A stretch of 64,000 nt of DNA from Croceitalea sp947503285. GTDB taxonomy: Bacteria; Bacteroidota; Bacteroidia; Flavobacteriales; Flavobacteriaceae. A model generated the notes under the pieces. The model searched no databases and had not been told where the DNA came from. It saw only the letters and a list, made by a program, of their open reading frames with translations. Where the stretch lies: positions 806,001 through 870,000 of the forward strand of contig NZ_BTGQ01000001.1 in assembly GCF_036985505.1 (NCBI RefSeq), read 5' to 3'. A program made the translations under genes and the position numbers. Positions 55,447-64,000 of this stretch are shown piece after piece. Within the stretch, counting starts at the first letter, position 1; the number at the start of each line of letters is the position of its first letter.

Positions 55447-55474
55447 AAAAATACCCCTGTGAAGGGGTATTTCG
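55447..55474 (-). terminator. Intrinsic terminator
   Basis: A 9-bp stem AAATACCCC/GGGGTATTT (55449-55457, 55464-55472), followed on the minus strand by a T run. It lies just after the stop of the first gene in the array, so the first copy may be transcribed partly on its own. Confidence 0.75.
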
Positions 55475-55487
55475 ATTTCAGGTATTT

Positions 55488-57350
55488 TTATCGTAATACT
55501 AATTTGCTACCAACGCTCATTTGAAACAATTCGTAAGGGGCATTTTTAAGTGTCATTTTAAAGACTTTTGTTTCCTTTCTTTGGGAATAACTTCCGTAAT
55601 CATAATACACTGTTGCCTTCAAATAAGTAGGTGTCAGACTCTTATTACCCAAGTAGTTTACATTAATCTTCCATGTACCTGGCAAAGCGTTATCAATTAA
55701 ATATTCCGCGGTATTGTAACCGTATTCCTTCTCTTTTCGAATCATCCCCGCATTGTCGGCAAGACTGTGTTTCAACAGTGTATATTGTCCACCCGGATTT
55801 ACGAATTGCAACTCAAATTCCGCCTCGCTATCATTCCATTCAAAGACCAATCGGGTTCCTTTGAAGTCTTCATCGGCAATAAACAATCCTGCCGCTTTTT
55901 CACCTTTGACCAAGGCATTTTTTTCCAACAAAAGAAAATTGTTGTATTCCCGCTCGAAGATAGCTCCAATGCCAATGGAATCCTTTTCCATAAAACCTTG
56001 TTCAATCAAATAGTTATATCGCGTGTACATTGCGGCTGCCTGTTTGACATCCCTTAACTCCCTATAACTATTTGCCAAGTCTAGATAAGACTGCGCATAA
56101 TTGGGCCTTAACTTTAGCACCTTTTTAAGCAAATCATTTGCCTTTTCAAATTCACCCTGTTCTTGATATTGGTATGCCAATGCCTTTAAAAGTACTGGAT
56201 TTTGATTCCATAAATTACTATTGTCTTCCACTATCCCATCGGCATACTCCCCTTCATTCCATTTTTCCTTAAAGTACTTCTGTATATCAAGGGTAAAGAA
56301 CGGAAGGCTGGCATATTGACCCGCATACTTTTGGTACGTTGTTTTAGCCTCTTCCAAAGTAGTACTCGCATAGATATCTTGTAAATAAGTAGGCCAATTA
56401 CGTCTAACTTCATCGGAGCCCAGAATATTAGACGCAACAAAATTATTTCGCAAACGGGCCTGATCGACAATTTTATTTGATTGGGGGGTTCCGCTTATCG
56501 TATTAATAACAATAACACCGCCAGCGCCAGCGCTACCGTAATTAGTTGTTGTCGCAAAATTGTTAAGGATAGCGATGCGCTTGATATTCTTAATATCCAA
56601 CCAAATCGGAGGGTCATTGATAATCTGACCATCAATATCAAAAATTGCTGACCTGGGGTTGAACAACGAACTAGCGCCCCTAATGAATACCTTTCCTTCA
56701 TTAAGACTACCGCTAAGACCCGTACCTACCGGGTTCAAACCTACCACACCAGGGTCGTTGACATTTCTACCTGTCAAATTGTTGAGTTCATTTGCTATGC
56801 CCTCATCACGGCCAAAAGCACCCATGCAAGTGCCTTGCACCCGAACGCCTGAAAATTCATTTCGCAATAGGTCCAAAATACAAATTGCAACAGGATTGAT
56901 TTCTTCTTCATTCAAAAACCTAATATTACCTGGTGCCGTGGCAGCATTCAAATACCCGAATGCCGTGCGGATCAAGTTCATATTCCTTGGATATTCAGAA
57001 GCAAGTTCACTTTGTGATTTTCTATTGCTACCCGTCACGGTTACTTCTTCAAGTTCTTCAATATCAGGAACCATGTCAACGTTTAATATGCGTGTGACAT
57101 CCTCAATCTTGATCTCTACGGCTTTCATACCTTGATAACTGTATCTTAAAGTGTTACCCATGGGCACTTGAACACGATATTTACCTAAATCATCTGTAGA
57201 CGTATTCGCAGGCGTACCTAAAACGGTTATGGTAACCCCAGACATGGGCGAACGACCATCGGTAACCACGCCAGAAACCGTTTTCATCGTATCTTGGCCA
57301 AAACTCACTAGGCCAACGAAAAACAAAAGAATCAAAGAATTTTTCATCAT
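55488..57350 (-). CDS. Single-headed plug protein paralog, first in the row
   Basis: 620 aa, signal peptide MMKNSLILLFFVGLVSFGQ. CarboxypepD_reg about 24-105, plug about 140-285 with Cys157/Cys175; the plug has an insertion of about 40 residues between Cys175 and FIRGASSLFNPRSAIFDIDGQI, so it is longer than in the other copies. It then has QARLRNNF, TPRs (FEKANDLLKKVLKLRPNYAQSYLDLANSYRE) and the DUF2135-like end. Downstream neighbours share its layout, while a terminator separates it from them. It follows the M24 peptidase gene by 70 bp. Confidence 0.82.
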   Translation of the reverse strand: MMKNSLILLFFVGLVSFGQDTMKTVSGVVTDGRSPMSGVTITVLGTPANTSTDDLGKYRVQVPMGNTLRYSYQGMKAVEIKIEDVTRILNVDMVPDIEELEEVTVTGSNRKSQSELASEYPRNMNLIRTAFGYLNAATAPGNIRFLNEEEINPVAICILDLLRNEFSGVRVQGTCMGAFGRDEGIANELNNLTGRNVNDPGVVGLNPVGTGLSGSLNEGKVFIRGASSLFNPRSAIFDIDGQIINDPPIWLDIKNIKRIAILNNFATTTNYGSAGAGGVIVINTISGTPQSNKIVDQARLRNNFVASNILGSDEVRRNWPTYLQDIYASTTLEEAKTTYQKYAGQYASLPFFTLDIQKYFKEKWNEGEYADGIVEDNSNLWNQNPVLLKALAYQYQEQGEFEKANDLLKKVLKLRPNYAQSYLDLANSYRELRDVKQAAAMYTRYNYLIEQGFMEKDSIGIGAIFEREYNNFLLLEKNALVKGEKAAGLFIADEDFKGTRLVFEWNDSEAEFELQFVNPGGQYTLLKHSLADNAGMIRKEKEYGYNTAEYLIDNALPGTWKINVNYLGNKSLTPTYLKATVYYDYGSYSQRKETKVFKMTLKNAPYELFQMSVGSKLVLR

Positions 57351-57420
57351 TTCAAAATTTTATTTAAAAAGTACAAAAAATTAGTTGGATTATCCCCTTT
57401 AAAAGGAAATTATCTTTGTA

Positions 57421-58767
57421 TCAATTAGTTACATGATTTTTTAAACGTGGAATCAATAGAAGATCCGTTTGTCTTCCATTGACGTAACGAAATCCATTTT
57501 TTCCATAAAATCCAGCTTCCTCCAACATAATTCTGATATCCCTCTTCCACTCTGGTACGGTTATCGTCGTATTTAATTCAATGGCATATACCGTATTTGG
57601 GTTTAAGGGATAATTCTCGCCATCATCCTTCATAACGCCCCCTTGGGCATCCCACATACCTATAGTGGTTCCGGCCGAATGTCCGTAAGACCCCAATGGA
57701 TGGGTATAAATTGCCGGTCGAAGGCCAGCGGCCTTGGCTTCAGCCAAAGATTCCGCTAAAATTTCATTGCCCGTTCTGCCCTGAATCATATTTTTCGTCA
57801 AAAAATCTTGAACCCTATTGCCCTCCTTCAAGCCTTTTATCAAAAAATCGGGCGCTTTCTTTTCGTTGGGTCTTAACACATATGCCAGTTCTTGACAATC
57901 GGTATTCAACCTCAAATAGGTAATGCCAAAATCGCAATGCACCAAATCCCCTGGCATGATAACCATATCATCAGGCCTTCCAGAAAAGGAATATAAATGC
58001 CCTACCAGTTCCGTACTCGTCCGTTGTACATCCACTGTAGGGTGAAACCATGTCGCTAAGCCCAAATCCGTGACTTTTTGGCGAAACCACCATTCTACTT
58101 CCGTCGTGGTGGTTACACCGGGCGTTATCACTTTTTCTGAAAAAGCTTCTTTTATAATATCATGGGTAATACTTACCAATTGATTGTAGATGACCATTTC
58201 GCGATCTGTTCTGGTCTCAATCCACCGAACGGCCAATTGCTCGGCAGAAACTACTTTCTTATGCATTGCCTTGGGCAAATTTTGAAAAAATGCATCGTAA
58301 TCCGTTTTGTTCAACCCATCGGCTATATTGTGGTCCTTAGAAAAGTTCAATCCTATTTTTTCTGGATTGCGTTCTTGGATCAATTGGATCAACCGCTTCC
58401 ATTGGTCTGGTTCCTTTTCTTTGTCCCAAGCCGAGGTGATACTCTTGCCAACGTTATAACGCGCCACGGCCAGCTTTTCAATGGTATTGGCTTTCTTATT
58501 CCTATAAAACAACAAGATGGTTCTTCTTCTGGCATTGAGCCATGTCGCGGGGAGCATCGTTCTCAAAACGGGATCTTCATTATACTCCCTAGAAATAACG
58601 ATCCACATGTCAATGTCCGATTTATCCATCAAAACGGGCAACAAGGTGTTGAAACGGTATTCTAAAATTTCATCGATTACACTAGCCCGCTCTTTTTCAG
58701 GAAGGATTTGCTGTGCTTTCGAAAAAAAAGGAGCTATAAAGATTAGGGTAAAAAGTATTCTTCTCAT
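57421..58767 (-). CDS. Exported M24-family metallopeptidase (Xaa-Pro type)
   Basis: 448 aa with signal peptide MRRILFTLIFIAPFFSKAQ. The pita-bread metal ligands all appear: Asp in HCDFG, Asp in NTDCQ, His in GHSAG, Glu in YAIELNT and Glu in IMLEEAGF. The N-terminal domain is of the creatinase/aminopeptidase P type (DKSDIDMWIVISREYNED). It probably cleaves X-Pro or other dipeptides in the periplasm. It stands upstream of the plug-protein row in the same direction; any functional link is only positional. Confidence 0.85.
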   Translation of the reverse strand: MRRILFTLIFIAPFFSKAQQILPEKERASVIDEILEYRFNTLLPVLMDKSDIDMWIVISREYNEDPVLRTMLPATWLNARRRTILLFYRNKKANTIEKLAVARYNVGKSITSAWDKEKEPDQWKRLIQLIQERNPEKIGLNFSKDHNIADGLNKTDYDAFFQNLPKAMHKKVVSAEQLAVRWIETRTDREMVIYNQLVSITHDIIKEAFSEKVITPGVTTTTEVEWWFRQKVTDLGLATWFHPTVDVQRTSTELVGHLYSFSGRPDDMVIMPGDLVHCDFGITYLRLNTDCQELAYVLRPNEKKAPDFLIKGLKEGNRVQDFLTKNMIQGRTGNEILAESLAEAKAAGLRPAIYTHPLGSYGHSAGTTIGMWDAQGGVMKDDGENYPLNPNTVYAIELNTTITVPEWKRDIRIMLEEAGFYGKNGFRYVNGRQTDLLLIPRLKNHVTN

Positions 58768-58850
58768 GATTCTTAAGTAGTTATGGAATCTGAAAAATAC
58801 CTAATTCCAAAGGATAAAGAAAGTGCTATCCAATAGTTTTAGCGCTCAGT

Positions 58851-59900
58851 TCAGTTGACTTGCCCCGAAGTCTTCAAACGATCGACTTTTCCACTTTTGG
58901 TCTCGGCAAAATGGGCTACGGGGTAAAATGCTTTTGGAATTTCATATTTAGCCAAACCGTCCAATTTTGCGACTTGTTCTTGAATATTGCTTAATTCTGA
59001 TTCTGATTCATAAAACAACACCGCTTTTTGCCCAAGTTTCCCATCGGGTATCCCTATAACAAAAATACGCCCTGGAAACAACCGCGCCAGTTTTGCCTCT
59101 ATCTGTTCGGGAATCAATTTTACGCCACCAGAGTTGATTATGGTATCGAACCTTCCTAACCATTGGAATTTTTCTTCGTTGATCAACTTCACAATATCAT
59201 TGGTAACGACTTTCTTATTGGTTATCTTGGGGGCATTGATTACCAGGCAATCGCGCTCATCAATCGATACAGTGATATCGGGCAAGGTCTTAAATACCCC
59301 TGAAGAATCCCCTAATGGTTTCACGGCAACATGCGTGATGGTTTCCGTCATTCCGTACGTCTCATAACATGCAGTATTGATCAATCGCAATTTTTTTCTG
59401 AGGGAATTATTTACAGGTGCCCCACCGATAATCAATTGCTTTACTTTATACAAAACTTCTAAACTATTTTGAACTTGCATTGGTACCATGGCACAAAAGT
59501 CATATGTGGTGCTGTTTGCCAATAATGGTGTGGCACTGGGTGCGACATAGTCCAATTCCAAACCCAATACCAGAGCCCTTACCAACATCATTTTACCTGC
59601 TATAAAATCAGCCGAAAGGCATAAAAGGCTTGAATTACCCGGTTTCAAGTTGAAGAACGCACCCGTGGCCAATGCAGAGTTGACCATATGCGCTTTTTGA
59701 AGTGGTATTTGCTTTGGCCTACCAGTAGAGCCAGAGGTTTTCACTGTAATTTCAGGGGAGGGATTCAACCACTCCAATAAAAAATGACCTATCGCGATTT
59801 CAAAAGGTGCACCTTCTTTCGTGAGGCTATATGAAAGCCCCGCTAGGGATTTCGCATTGAAATATCGTCCGTTAAGCTTGAACTTCGGATGGATTTTCAT
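58851..59900 (-). CDS. menE: O-succinylbenzoate-CoA ligase
   Basis: 349 aa, a short form of the AMP-forming ligase fold seen in Bacteroidota. Visible: VKTSGSTGRPKQIPL (ATP loop), CYETYGMTETITHVAV (A5), WLGRFDTIINSGGVKL (hinge region) and a C-terminal KYEIPKAFYPV before the catalytic Lys in GKVDRL. The role in menaquinone synthesis, activating o-succinylbenzoate, is supported by the overlapping menC-containing unit. It overlaps the CPBP gene by 29 bp. Confidence 0.88.
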   Translation of the reverse strand: MKIHPKFKLNGRYFNAKSLAGLSYSLTKEGAPFEIAIGHFLLEWLNPSPEITVKTSGSTGRPKQIPLQKAHMVNSALATGAFFNLKPGNSSLLCLSADFIAGKMMLVRALVLGLELDYVAPSATPLLANSTTYDFCAMVPMQVQNSLEVLYKVKQLIIGGAPVNNSLRKKLRLINTACYETYGMTETITHVAVKPLGDSSGVFKTLPDITVSIDERDCLVINAPKITNKKVVTNDIVKLINEEKFQWLGRFDTIINSGGVKLIPEQIEAKLARLFPGRIFVIGIPDGKLGQKAVLFYESESELSNIQEQVAKLDGLAKYEIPKAFYPVAHFAETKSGKVDRLKTSGQVN

Positions 59901-60816
59901 CTGCCAAGGCTAAAAATTCATTTTCGTCCATTACCTTTCCGAAGAGACGTTCCTTCCAATTTTCCCATTTATATTTCTTACCCAATATGAAAAGAAGTAT
60001 TGGAAAGACGATAAAAACGGGTATCAAGACATCCCACCCCAGAGCAGGTTCTGAAATGTCCTTAAAAATGGAATCCGTTTGAAACGCGGTCCAGTCGGCC
60101 GTGACCAATAAAGCGGTGATAAGGTTGTTCGCCGCATGAAAACCAAGGGCAAGTTCCAAACCTTCATCCATAAGGGTCATTATACCTAAAAAGAAGCCGG
60201 TTCCGATATAGTAGACCATTATTCCATACCCTAATTTTTCCACTTCGGGATTGGCAATATGCATTAGGCCAAAAAGTATGGAAGTTACGAACAACGGAAC
60301 CCATCTGTTTTTTGCCAACAAGCCGATACCTTGCATCATATGGCCCCGAAACAGGTATTCTTCAAAGCTGGTCTGCAGGGGTATCAATAAAATTGCGATT
60401 ACCGCTAAAATCAAAAACTTACTTACATCGAAATTAAGAACATAATCATCAGGTGAACCATACACATCGATCAAAGTAAAAGCAATGGTGATGGCGGACC
60501 AAAGGGAGAAGACGAACAAGACCCGTTTCCAATCGATTTTCTTTCTTGAGGTCGTTAAAGAAGTAATCGATTGTTGGTGTACCAAAATGGTCCATCCCAA
60601 AACCACAAAAAGACCTGCTACCAAAGGGGCCAAAAGTAGTACCAAAACAGTAGGAGAGCCCCACTGATCGATCATTTGGGCCATGGCATCCTCTACATTT
60701 ACCGGCGATAATAGTGTAGCTACATAATTTAATGCCATGAATGCCAAAAATGCAGTGGGAATAATGAAAAACTTCCATAAGCCAAACTTCCCCTTATAAC
60801 CCTGTTCTATATACAT
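59872..60816 (-). CDS. CPBP-family intramembrane metalloprotease
   Basis: 314 aa with about eight membrane helices; start at ATG 60816, since the more upstream start would overlap menC more. The Abi/CPBP motifs are EEYLFRG (residues about 153-159), FGLMHIANPEV and GFHAANNL, giving the Glu-Glu and two His sites. Family members process prenylated or other membrane proteins. It is in an overlapping chain menC-CPBP-menE, where homologous genes are often found in Flavobacteria, but its tie to menaquinone is unclear. Confidence 0.85.
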   Translation of the reverse strand: MYIEQGYKGKFGLWKFFIIPTAFLAFMALNYVATLLSPVNVEDAMAQMIDQWGSPTVLVLLLAPLVAGLFVVLGWTILVHQQSITSLTTSRKKIDWKRVLFVFSLWSAITIAFTLIDVYGSPDDYVLNFDVSKFLILAVIAILLIPLQTSFEEYLFRGHMMQGIGLLAKNRWVPLFVTSILFGLMHIANPEVEKLGYGIMVYYIGTGFFLGIMTLMDEGLELALGFHAANNLITALLVTADWTAFQTDSIFKDISEPALGWDVLIPVFIVFPILLFILGKKYKWENWKERLFGKVMDENEFLALADENPSEVQA

Positions 60817-61859
60817 AAATCTTCGATTAAGTCTTGTTGCCAAGATAGTTCATTTCTATAAAATAGATTGCCTTCGGCAACGGCCAGTGGACTTTCAAAA
60901 TTATTGGTATATAAACTACCGGTACCCAAACCTTGCGGCATTTGATTGTTCAATGTAAATGTCCATTGTGCTATGGAATTCAGCCCAATATTACTTTCAA
61001 GGGCACTTGTTACCCACCAGCCGACACCAAATCCTTCAGCCAAGTTTATCCATTCTTTGCTTGATTTGAAACCACCCACTAAACTTGGTTTCAGAATAAT
61101 GTATTGTGGTCGAATGGTCTCTAGTACATCGCTTTTTTTTGTTAGGTCAGAAACGCCTATTAATTCTTCATCCAAGGCTATCGGTAAGGGTGAACGTTGG
61201 CAAAGTTCCTTCATTTTTGTCCAATTCCGCGGTTTGATGGGCTGCTCGATGGAGTGCAAATCGTAAGTGGAGAGCATTCTCAATTTTTCCAATGCATTTT
61301 CTACAGAAAATGCACCATTCGCATCAACCCTTAGTTCAATCTCATCTTTGGAGAACCTGTTTCTAATAGCATTCAAAAGCTTTAATTCTGCATCAAAGTC
61401 AATGGCCCCTATCTTCATTTTAAGGCACTTAAAGCCCTGAAGCAACTTATCTTCAATTTGTTGTAGCATGAAATCTTCGCTGCCCATCCATATCAGACCA
61501 TTGATTTCAATTGGTATTTCTTTATGCGTAAAATCAGACGGAAATAAAATAAAGGGATTTCTAGATCGTAAGGACAAAAATGCCTGTTCTAAACCAAATT
61601 GTATGGATGGAAACCCTACAAGTCTTTCCAATAATTTGTCAAGCCCCAGATGGATATTGTCAACCCCCCATTTCAAGTATTTTTCATAATCATCACGATC
61701 ATCAATACTCAACCCCCGTAAGATTCCACATTCACCGATGCCCACGTCTTCACCATCTTGCATAATGATGAACCAGGTCTCTTTTTTGGTCAAAGTACCC
61801 CGCGAGGTTCCACTCGGTCGTTTAAAGTCAAGAACATACTTCTTGTAAGTTGCTTTCAT
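60807..61859 (-). CDS. menC: O-succinylbenzoate synthase
   Basis: 350 aa of the enolase superfamily. Catalytic residues fit MenC: KMKIGAIDF (KxK pair about residue 160), ELRVDANGAF and HSIEQPI (metal ligands Asp and Glu), and LDEELIGV (third ligand), with a Lys in YIILKPSLVGG. It dehydrates SHCHC to o-succinylbenzoate in menaquinone synthesis. It is first in the unit, followed by CPBP and menE with overlaps. Confidence 0.9.
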   Translation of the reverse strand: MKATYKKYVLDFKRPSGTSRGTLTKKETWFIIMQDGEDVGIGECGILRGLSIDDRDDYEKYLKWGVDNIHLGLDKLLERLVGFPSIQFGLEQAFLSLRSRNPFILFPSDFTHKEIPIEINGLIWMGSEDFMLQQIEDKLLQGFKCLKMKIGAIDFDAELKLLNAIRNRFSKDEIELRVDANGAFSVENALEKLRMLSTYDLHSIEQPIKPRNWTKMKELCQRSPLPIALDEELIGVSDLTKKSDVLETIRPQYIILKPSLVGGFKSSKEWINLAEGFGVGWWVTSALESNIGLNSIAQWTFTLNNQMPQGLGTGSLYTNNFESPLAVAEGNLFYRNELSWQQDLIEDLCI

Positions 61860-61901
61860 GCTTGGTAAAATTAGCCATATTTTTATCTTAAAATAATTGG
61901 A

Positions 61902-62696
61902 ATGGAAAAATTAAAGGGTAAGGTAATTTGGATTACGGGAGCCTCGTCAGGAATCGGTGAAGAACTTGCCTATCAACTGAGTAGTAAAGGTGCCAAACTT
62001 ATACTTTCGGCAAGAAGGGCAAACCTCTTAGAAAAAACCAAGGCTAACTGCACCTTTAAAAATGATGTTGCGATTCTTCCCTTCGACCTTAGACAATTTG
62101 ATAAAGCAGCGGAAACAGCCGCTAAAGCTTGGGCCTGTTTTGGCTCAATAGATATGCTCATCAACAATGCTGGCGTAAGTCAGCGCTCATTAATAGCTGA
62201 AACCAAATTTCAAGTATATAAGGATATTATGGACATTGACTATTTAGGAACGGTTGCACTAAGTAAGGCGTTACTACCTCGGTTTATAGCACGACAATCA
62301 GGTCATTTTGTGGTCGTGAGCAGTCTTATGGGTAGGTTTTCATCCCCGTATCGATCCGGCTATTGCGCGGCAAAGCATGCGCTACATGGCTTTTTTGATT
62401 CGCTGCGTATGGAACACGAAAAAGACGGTATTGCCGTTACCATGGTCTGCCCCGGATTCGTAAACACCAATATAGCCCATAACGCACTGACCGAAGATGG
62501 TTCAGAACAAGGCACCAATGATAATGCGACGAAAAACGGGATGTCAACACAGAAATTTTGCATGAAAATGCTAAGGGCGATTGAAAGAAAAAAATTCGAG
62601 GTATACATCGGGGGAAAAGAGGTGCAAGGTATTTATCTAAAGCGCTTCTTCCCTAAGCTACTGCACCGACTGGTCTTACGTAGTGAAGTACGTTGA
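61902..62696 (+). CDS. Short-chain dehydrogenase/reductase
   Basis: 264 aa, classical SDR: GASSGIGEELA (cofactor loop, about residues 13-23), NNAGVS, the catalytic VVSSLMGRFSSPYRSGYCAAKH with Ser and YxxxK, and PGFVNTNI. The substrate is unknown; lipid-related reductases are a common sub-group, and a capnine-type keto reduction is conceivable but unsupported by context. It is divergent from menC and converges with the histidine kinase, with one base between stops. Confidence 0.88.
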   Translation: MEKLKGKVIWITGASSGIGEELAYQLSSKGAKLILSARRANLLEKTKANCTFKNDVAILPFDLRQFDKAAETAAKAWACFGSIDMLINNAGVSQRSLIAETKFQVYKDIMDIDYLGTVALSKALLPRFIARQSGHFVVVSSLMGRFSSPYRSGYCAAKHALHGFFDSLRMEHEKDGIAVTMVCPGFVNTNIAHNALTEDGSEQGTNDNATKNGMSTQKFCMKMLRAIERKKFEVYIGGKEVQGIYLKRFFPKLLHRLVLRSEVR

Positions 62697-62697
62697 C

Positions 62698-64000
62698 CTA
62701 TTTAAAATTGAACCAAAAACGGACCCCTTCATTTGTTTTTTCTACATTCAGTTTAGACTGCAACTGATTCACCAGTCTATTGATCAATCGAAGACCCATT
62801 GATGAGTTGGTACGCTCATCGGTATCCTCTGGCAAGCCAACTCCATTATCGGCATATTCAAAATAGCCTTGTTCGCCATTCTTTCTAAGATGAATGTATA
62901 TTTTACCGTTTTCATCACTCTCTGGAAAAGCATATTTGAACGTATTTGAAACCAATTCATTCAAAATAAGTCCGAAAGGTATTGCCCTATCGATATCAAG
63001 TTCCGTACCCTCGGCATCAACAGTAATACTTATGTTATGACCTCCCTTTTTGTATACTGATTGTACACTGTTAATCAAACTCTCAATATAACCCTGCATT
63101 TCAATTACCGATAAATCATCGTTTTGATATAGCTTTTGATGTATCAGTGCCATAGCCTTCACCCTACTTTTCCCTTCTTCAAGAGCAACTATTGCGGCCT
63201 TGCTTTTTGTGTTTCTGGTCTGCAGGCTCAATAGACTGGAAACCATTTGAAGGTTATTCTTTACCCTATGGTGTATCTCTTTCAACAAAGATTCTTTTTC
63301 TTTCAGGGAATTCTCAATGAAATGTTTTTGCTCAGCTATCAACCGTTGGTTTTTAATACTTTTCAGATAGGCATATACCAAGCCCGCAAAACCCAATAAG
63401 ATAAACACCAACGAAATGTACACTAGAAAGATACGTTCGTCCTTAGCCTGTATTTCGCTTCTAAATTTTTCGTTGGCCAATTTTTGTTCGTTTATCAATT
63501 TTCTCGAGTTCTCTAAATCCGACGTACCTACTATCGCAACCAGTTGTTGTTTTAAGATTGAAAGCTCATTGGCTTTTATGGAATCGGAGATATGCTCATT
63601 GCGTTTGTAGTATTGTGAAGCACTCTGGTAGTTTTCAATTTTATCATAATACGAAGCCAAAAGCCTGTTCTTCTTAAGTTCTTGTTGTACCGTTACATTT
63701 TGATACGGACTTTCTAACAGCCTTTTTGCCGTTTTGTTATTGTCAAGTTGTAAATGGGCCTCTGCCAAGTTCAACGTGTTGTCGGTTATTTGTTCATTGA
63801 ACTTTCCGTTGTTGTATTCAGAAAGTACCTCTATACTTTCCTTTAAATAGGGTAAGGCCTCAATATAATTTTTGAGCATTACATGGCACTTTCCGATATT
63901 ACCGGCTATCTCGGCTTTTAAAAATTCCGTTTCGAATAACTCAATTTCGGTTTTTGGTTTGCTAATGTCATTGATAAATACCTCTAAGAAGCCATTTGCC
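62698..64000 (-). CDS. TPR-containing histidine kinase, 5' partial
   Basis: The frame is open to the right window edge (about 433 codons here), so the N-terminus is missing; the Met near 63879 is internal. TPR helices (about 20-150 of the visible part) are followed by one transmembrane segment (IFLVYISLVFILLGFAGLVYAYL), a dimerisation region of HisKA_2 type (EIHHRVKNNLQMVSSLLSLQ, with His the phosphorylation site) and HATPase_c (LILNELVSNTFKYAFPE and YADNGVGLPED). It is a sensor kinase of the type abundant in Bacteroidota. Its response regulator is not in this window. Confidence 0.88.
   Translation of the reverse strand, partial: ANGFLEVFINDISKPKTEIELFETEFLKAEIAGNIGKCHVMLKNYIEALPYLKESIEVLSEYNNGKFNEQITDNTLNLAEAHLQLDNNKTAKRLLESPYQNVTVQQELKKNRLLASYYDKIENYQSASQYYKRNEHISDSIKANELSILKQQLVAIVGTSDLENSRKLINEQKLANEKFRSEIQAKDERIFLVYISLVFILLGFAGLVYAYLKSIKNQRLIAEQKHFIENSLKEKESLLKEIHHRVKNNLQMVSSLLSLQTRNTKSKAAIVALEEGKSRVKAMALIHQKLYQNDDLSVIEMQGYIESLINSVQSVYKKGGHNISITVDAEGTELDIDRAIPFGLILNELVSNTFKYAFPESDENGKIYIHLRKNGEQGYFEYADNGVGLPEDTDERTNSSMGLRLINRLVNQLQSKLNVEKTNEGVRFWFNFK

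Noticed and set aside
57385..57418. TTG ... TATCTTTG on the plus strand, similar to a Bacteroidota promoter
   Set aside because: The 23-bp spacing is long and it would transcribe antisense into the M24 gene; probably chance.

Overview
The window looks like chromosome of a marine or environmental member of the Flavobacteriaceae (Bacteroidota). The supporting signs are a moderately AT-rich sequence with few Shine-Dalgarno-like start sites, many CarboxypepD_reg/TonB-plug proteins, families typical of this group (DUF4834, DUF6090, a small CAL67264-type membrane protein, YfhO, cysteate-type alpha-oxoamine synthase), a menaquinone menC/menE block, and a prfB gene with the programmed frameshift. No rRNA, tRNA or CRISPR array was seen. 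The genus cannot be fixed from this sequence alone.

Layout. 1-5.4 kb: a bestrophin cut by the window edge, a lipoprotein, a membrane AraC regulator, a very basic exported protein, an NTF2-like lipoprotein and a Crp/Fnr regulator broken by a frameshift in a run of nine A. 5.5-11 kb: flippase, GT4 glycosyltransferase, YfhO giant membrane protein and DUF4834, all minus strand and overlapping, probably a cell-surface glycan unit. 11-13.2 kb: an outer-membrane transporter-like protein and a GNAT protein. 13.2-17.3 kb: a more AT-rich accessory stretch (unknown cassette-like gene, serine hydrolase with TPRs, IS110 remnant, DUF6090). 17.3-26.2 kb: a PLP pair that fits sulfonolipid (capnine) synthesis, oligopeptidase B, YbaB, DUF1508, threonine aldolase and a large zinc protease. 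26.3-29.7 kb: the ATP-grasp / alpha-E / transglutaminase triad. 29.7-45.2 kb: prfB, a Lys-tailed exported protein with an outer-membrane receptor, a 57-aa membrane protein, fumC, a coiled-coil membrane protein, an MBL hydrolase, an M16 protease pair, ettA with a heptamer tandem repeat upstream, an oxidoreductase and an acyl-CoA carboxylase subunit.

45.2-57.4 kb is the most unusual region: seven minus-strand genes, five of which are paralogs built from an exported CarboxypepD_reg domain, a SusC-type TonB plug with no beta-barrel behind it, TPR repeats and a C-terminal DUF2135-like beta domain. One copy carries two complete head modules, and another has a VWA domain in front. I know of no described function for such an array of plug-only proteins. 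It is the best candidate here for an undescribed surface or periplasmic system.

57.4-64 kb: an exported M24 peptidase, the menE-CPBP-menC overlap operon for menaquinone, an SDR and a TPR histidine kinase cut by the right edge.
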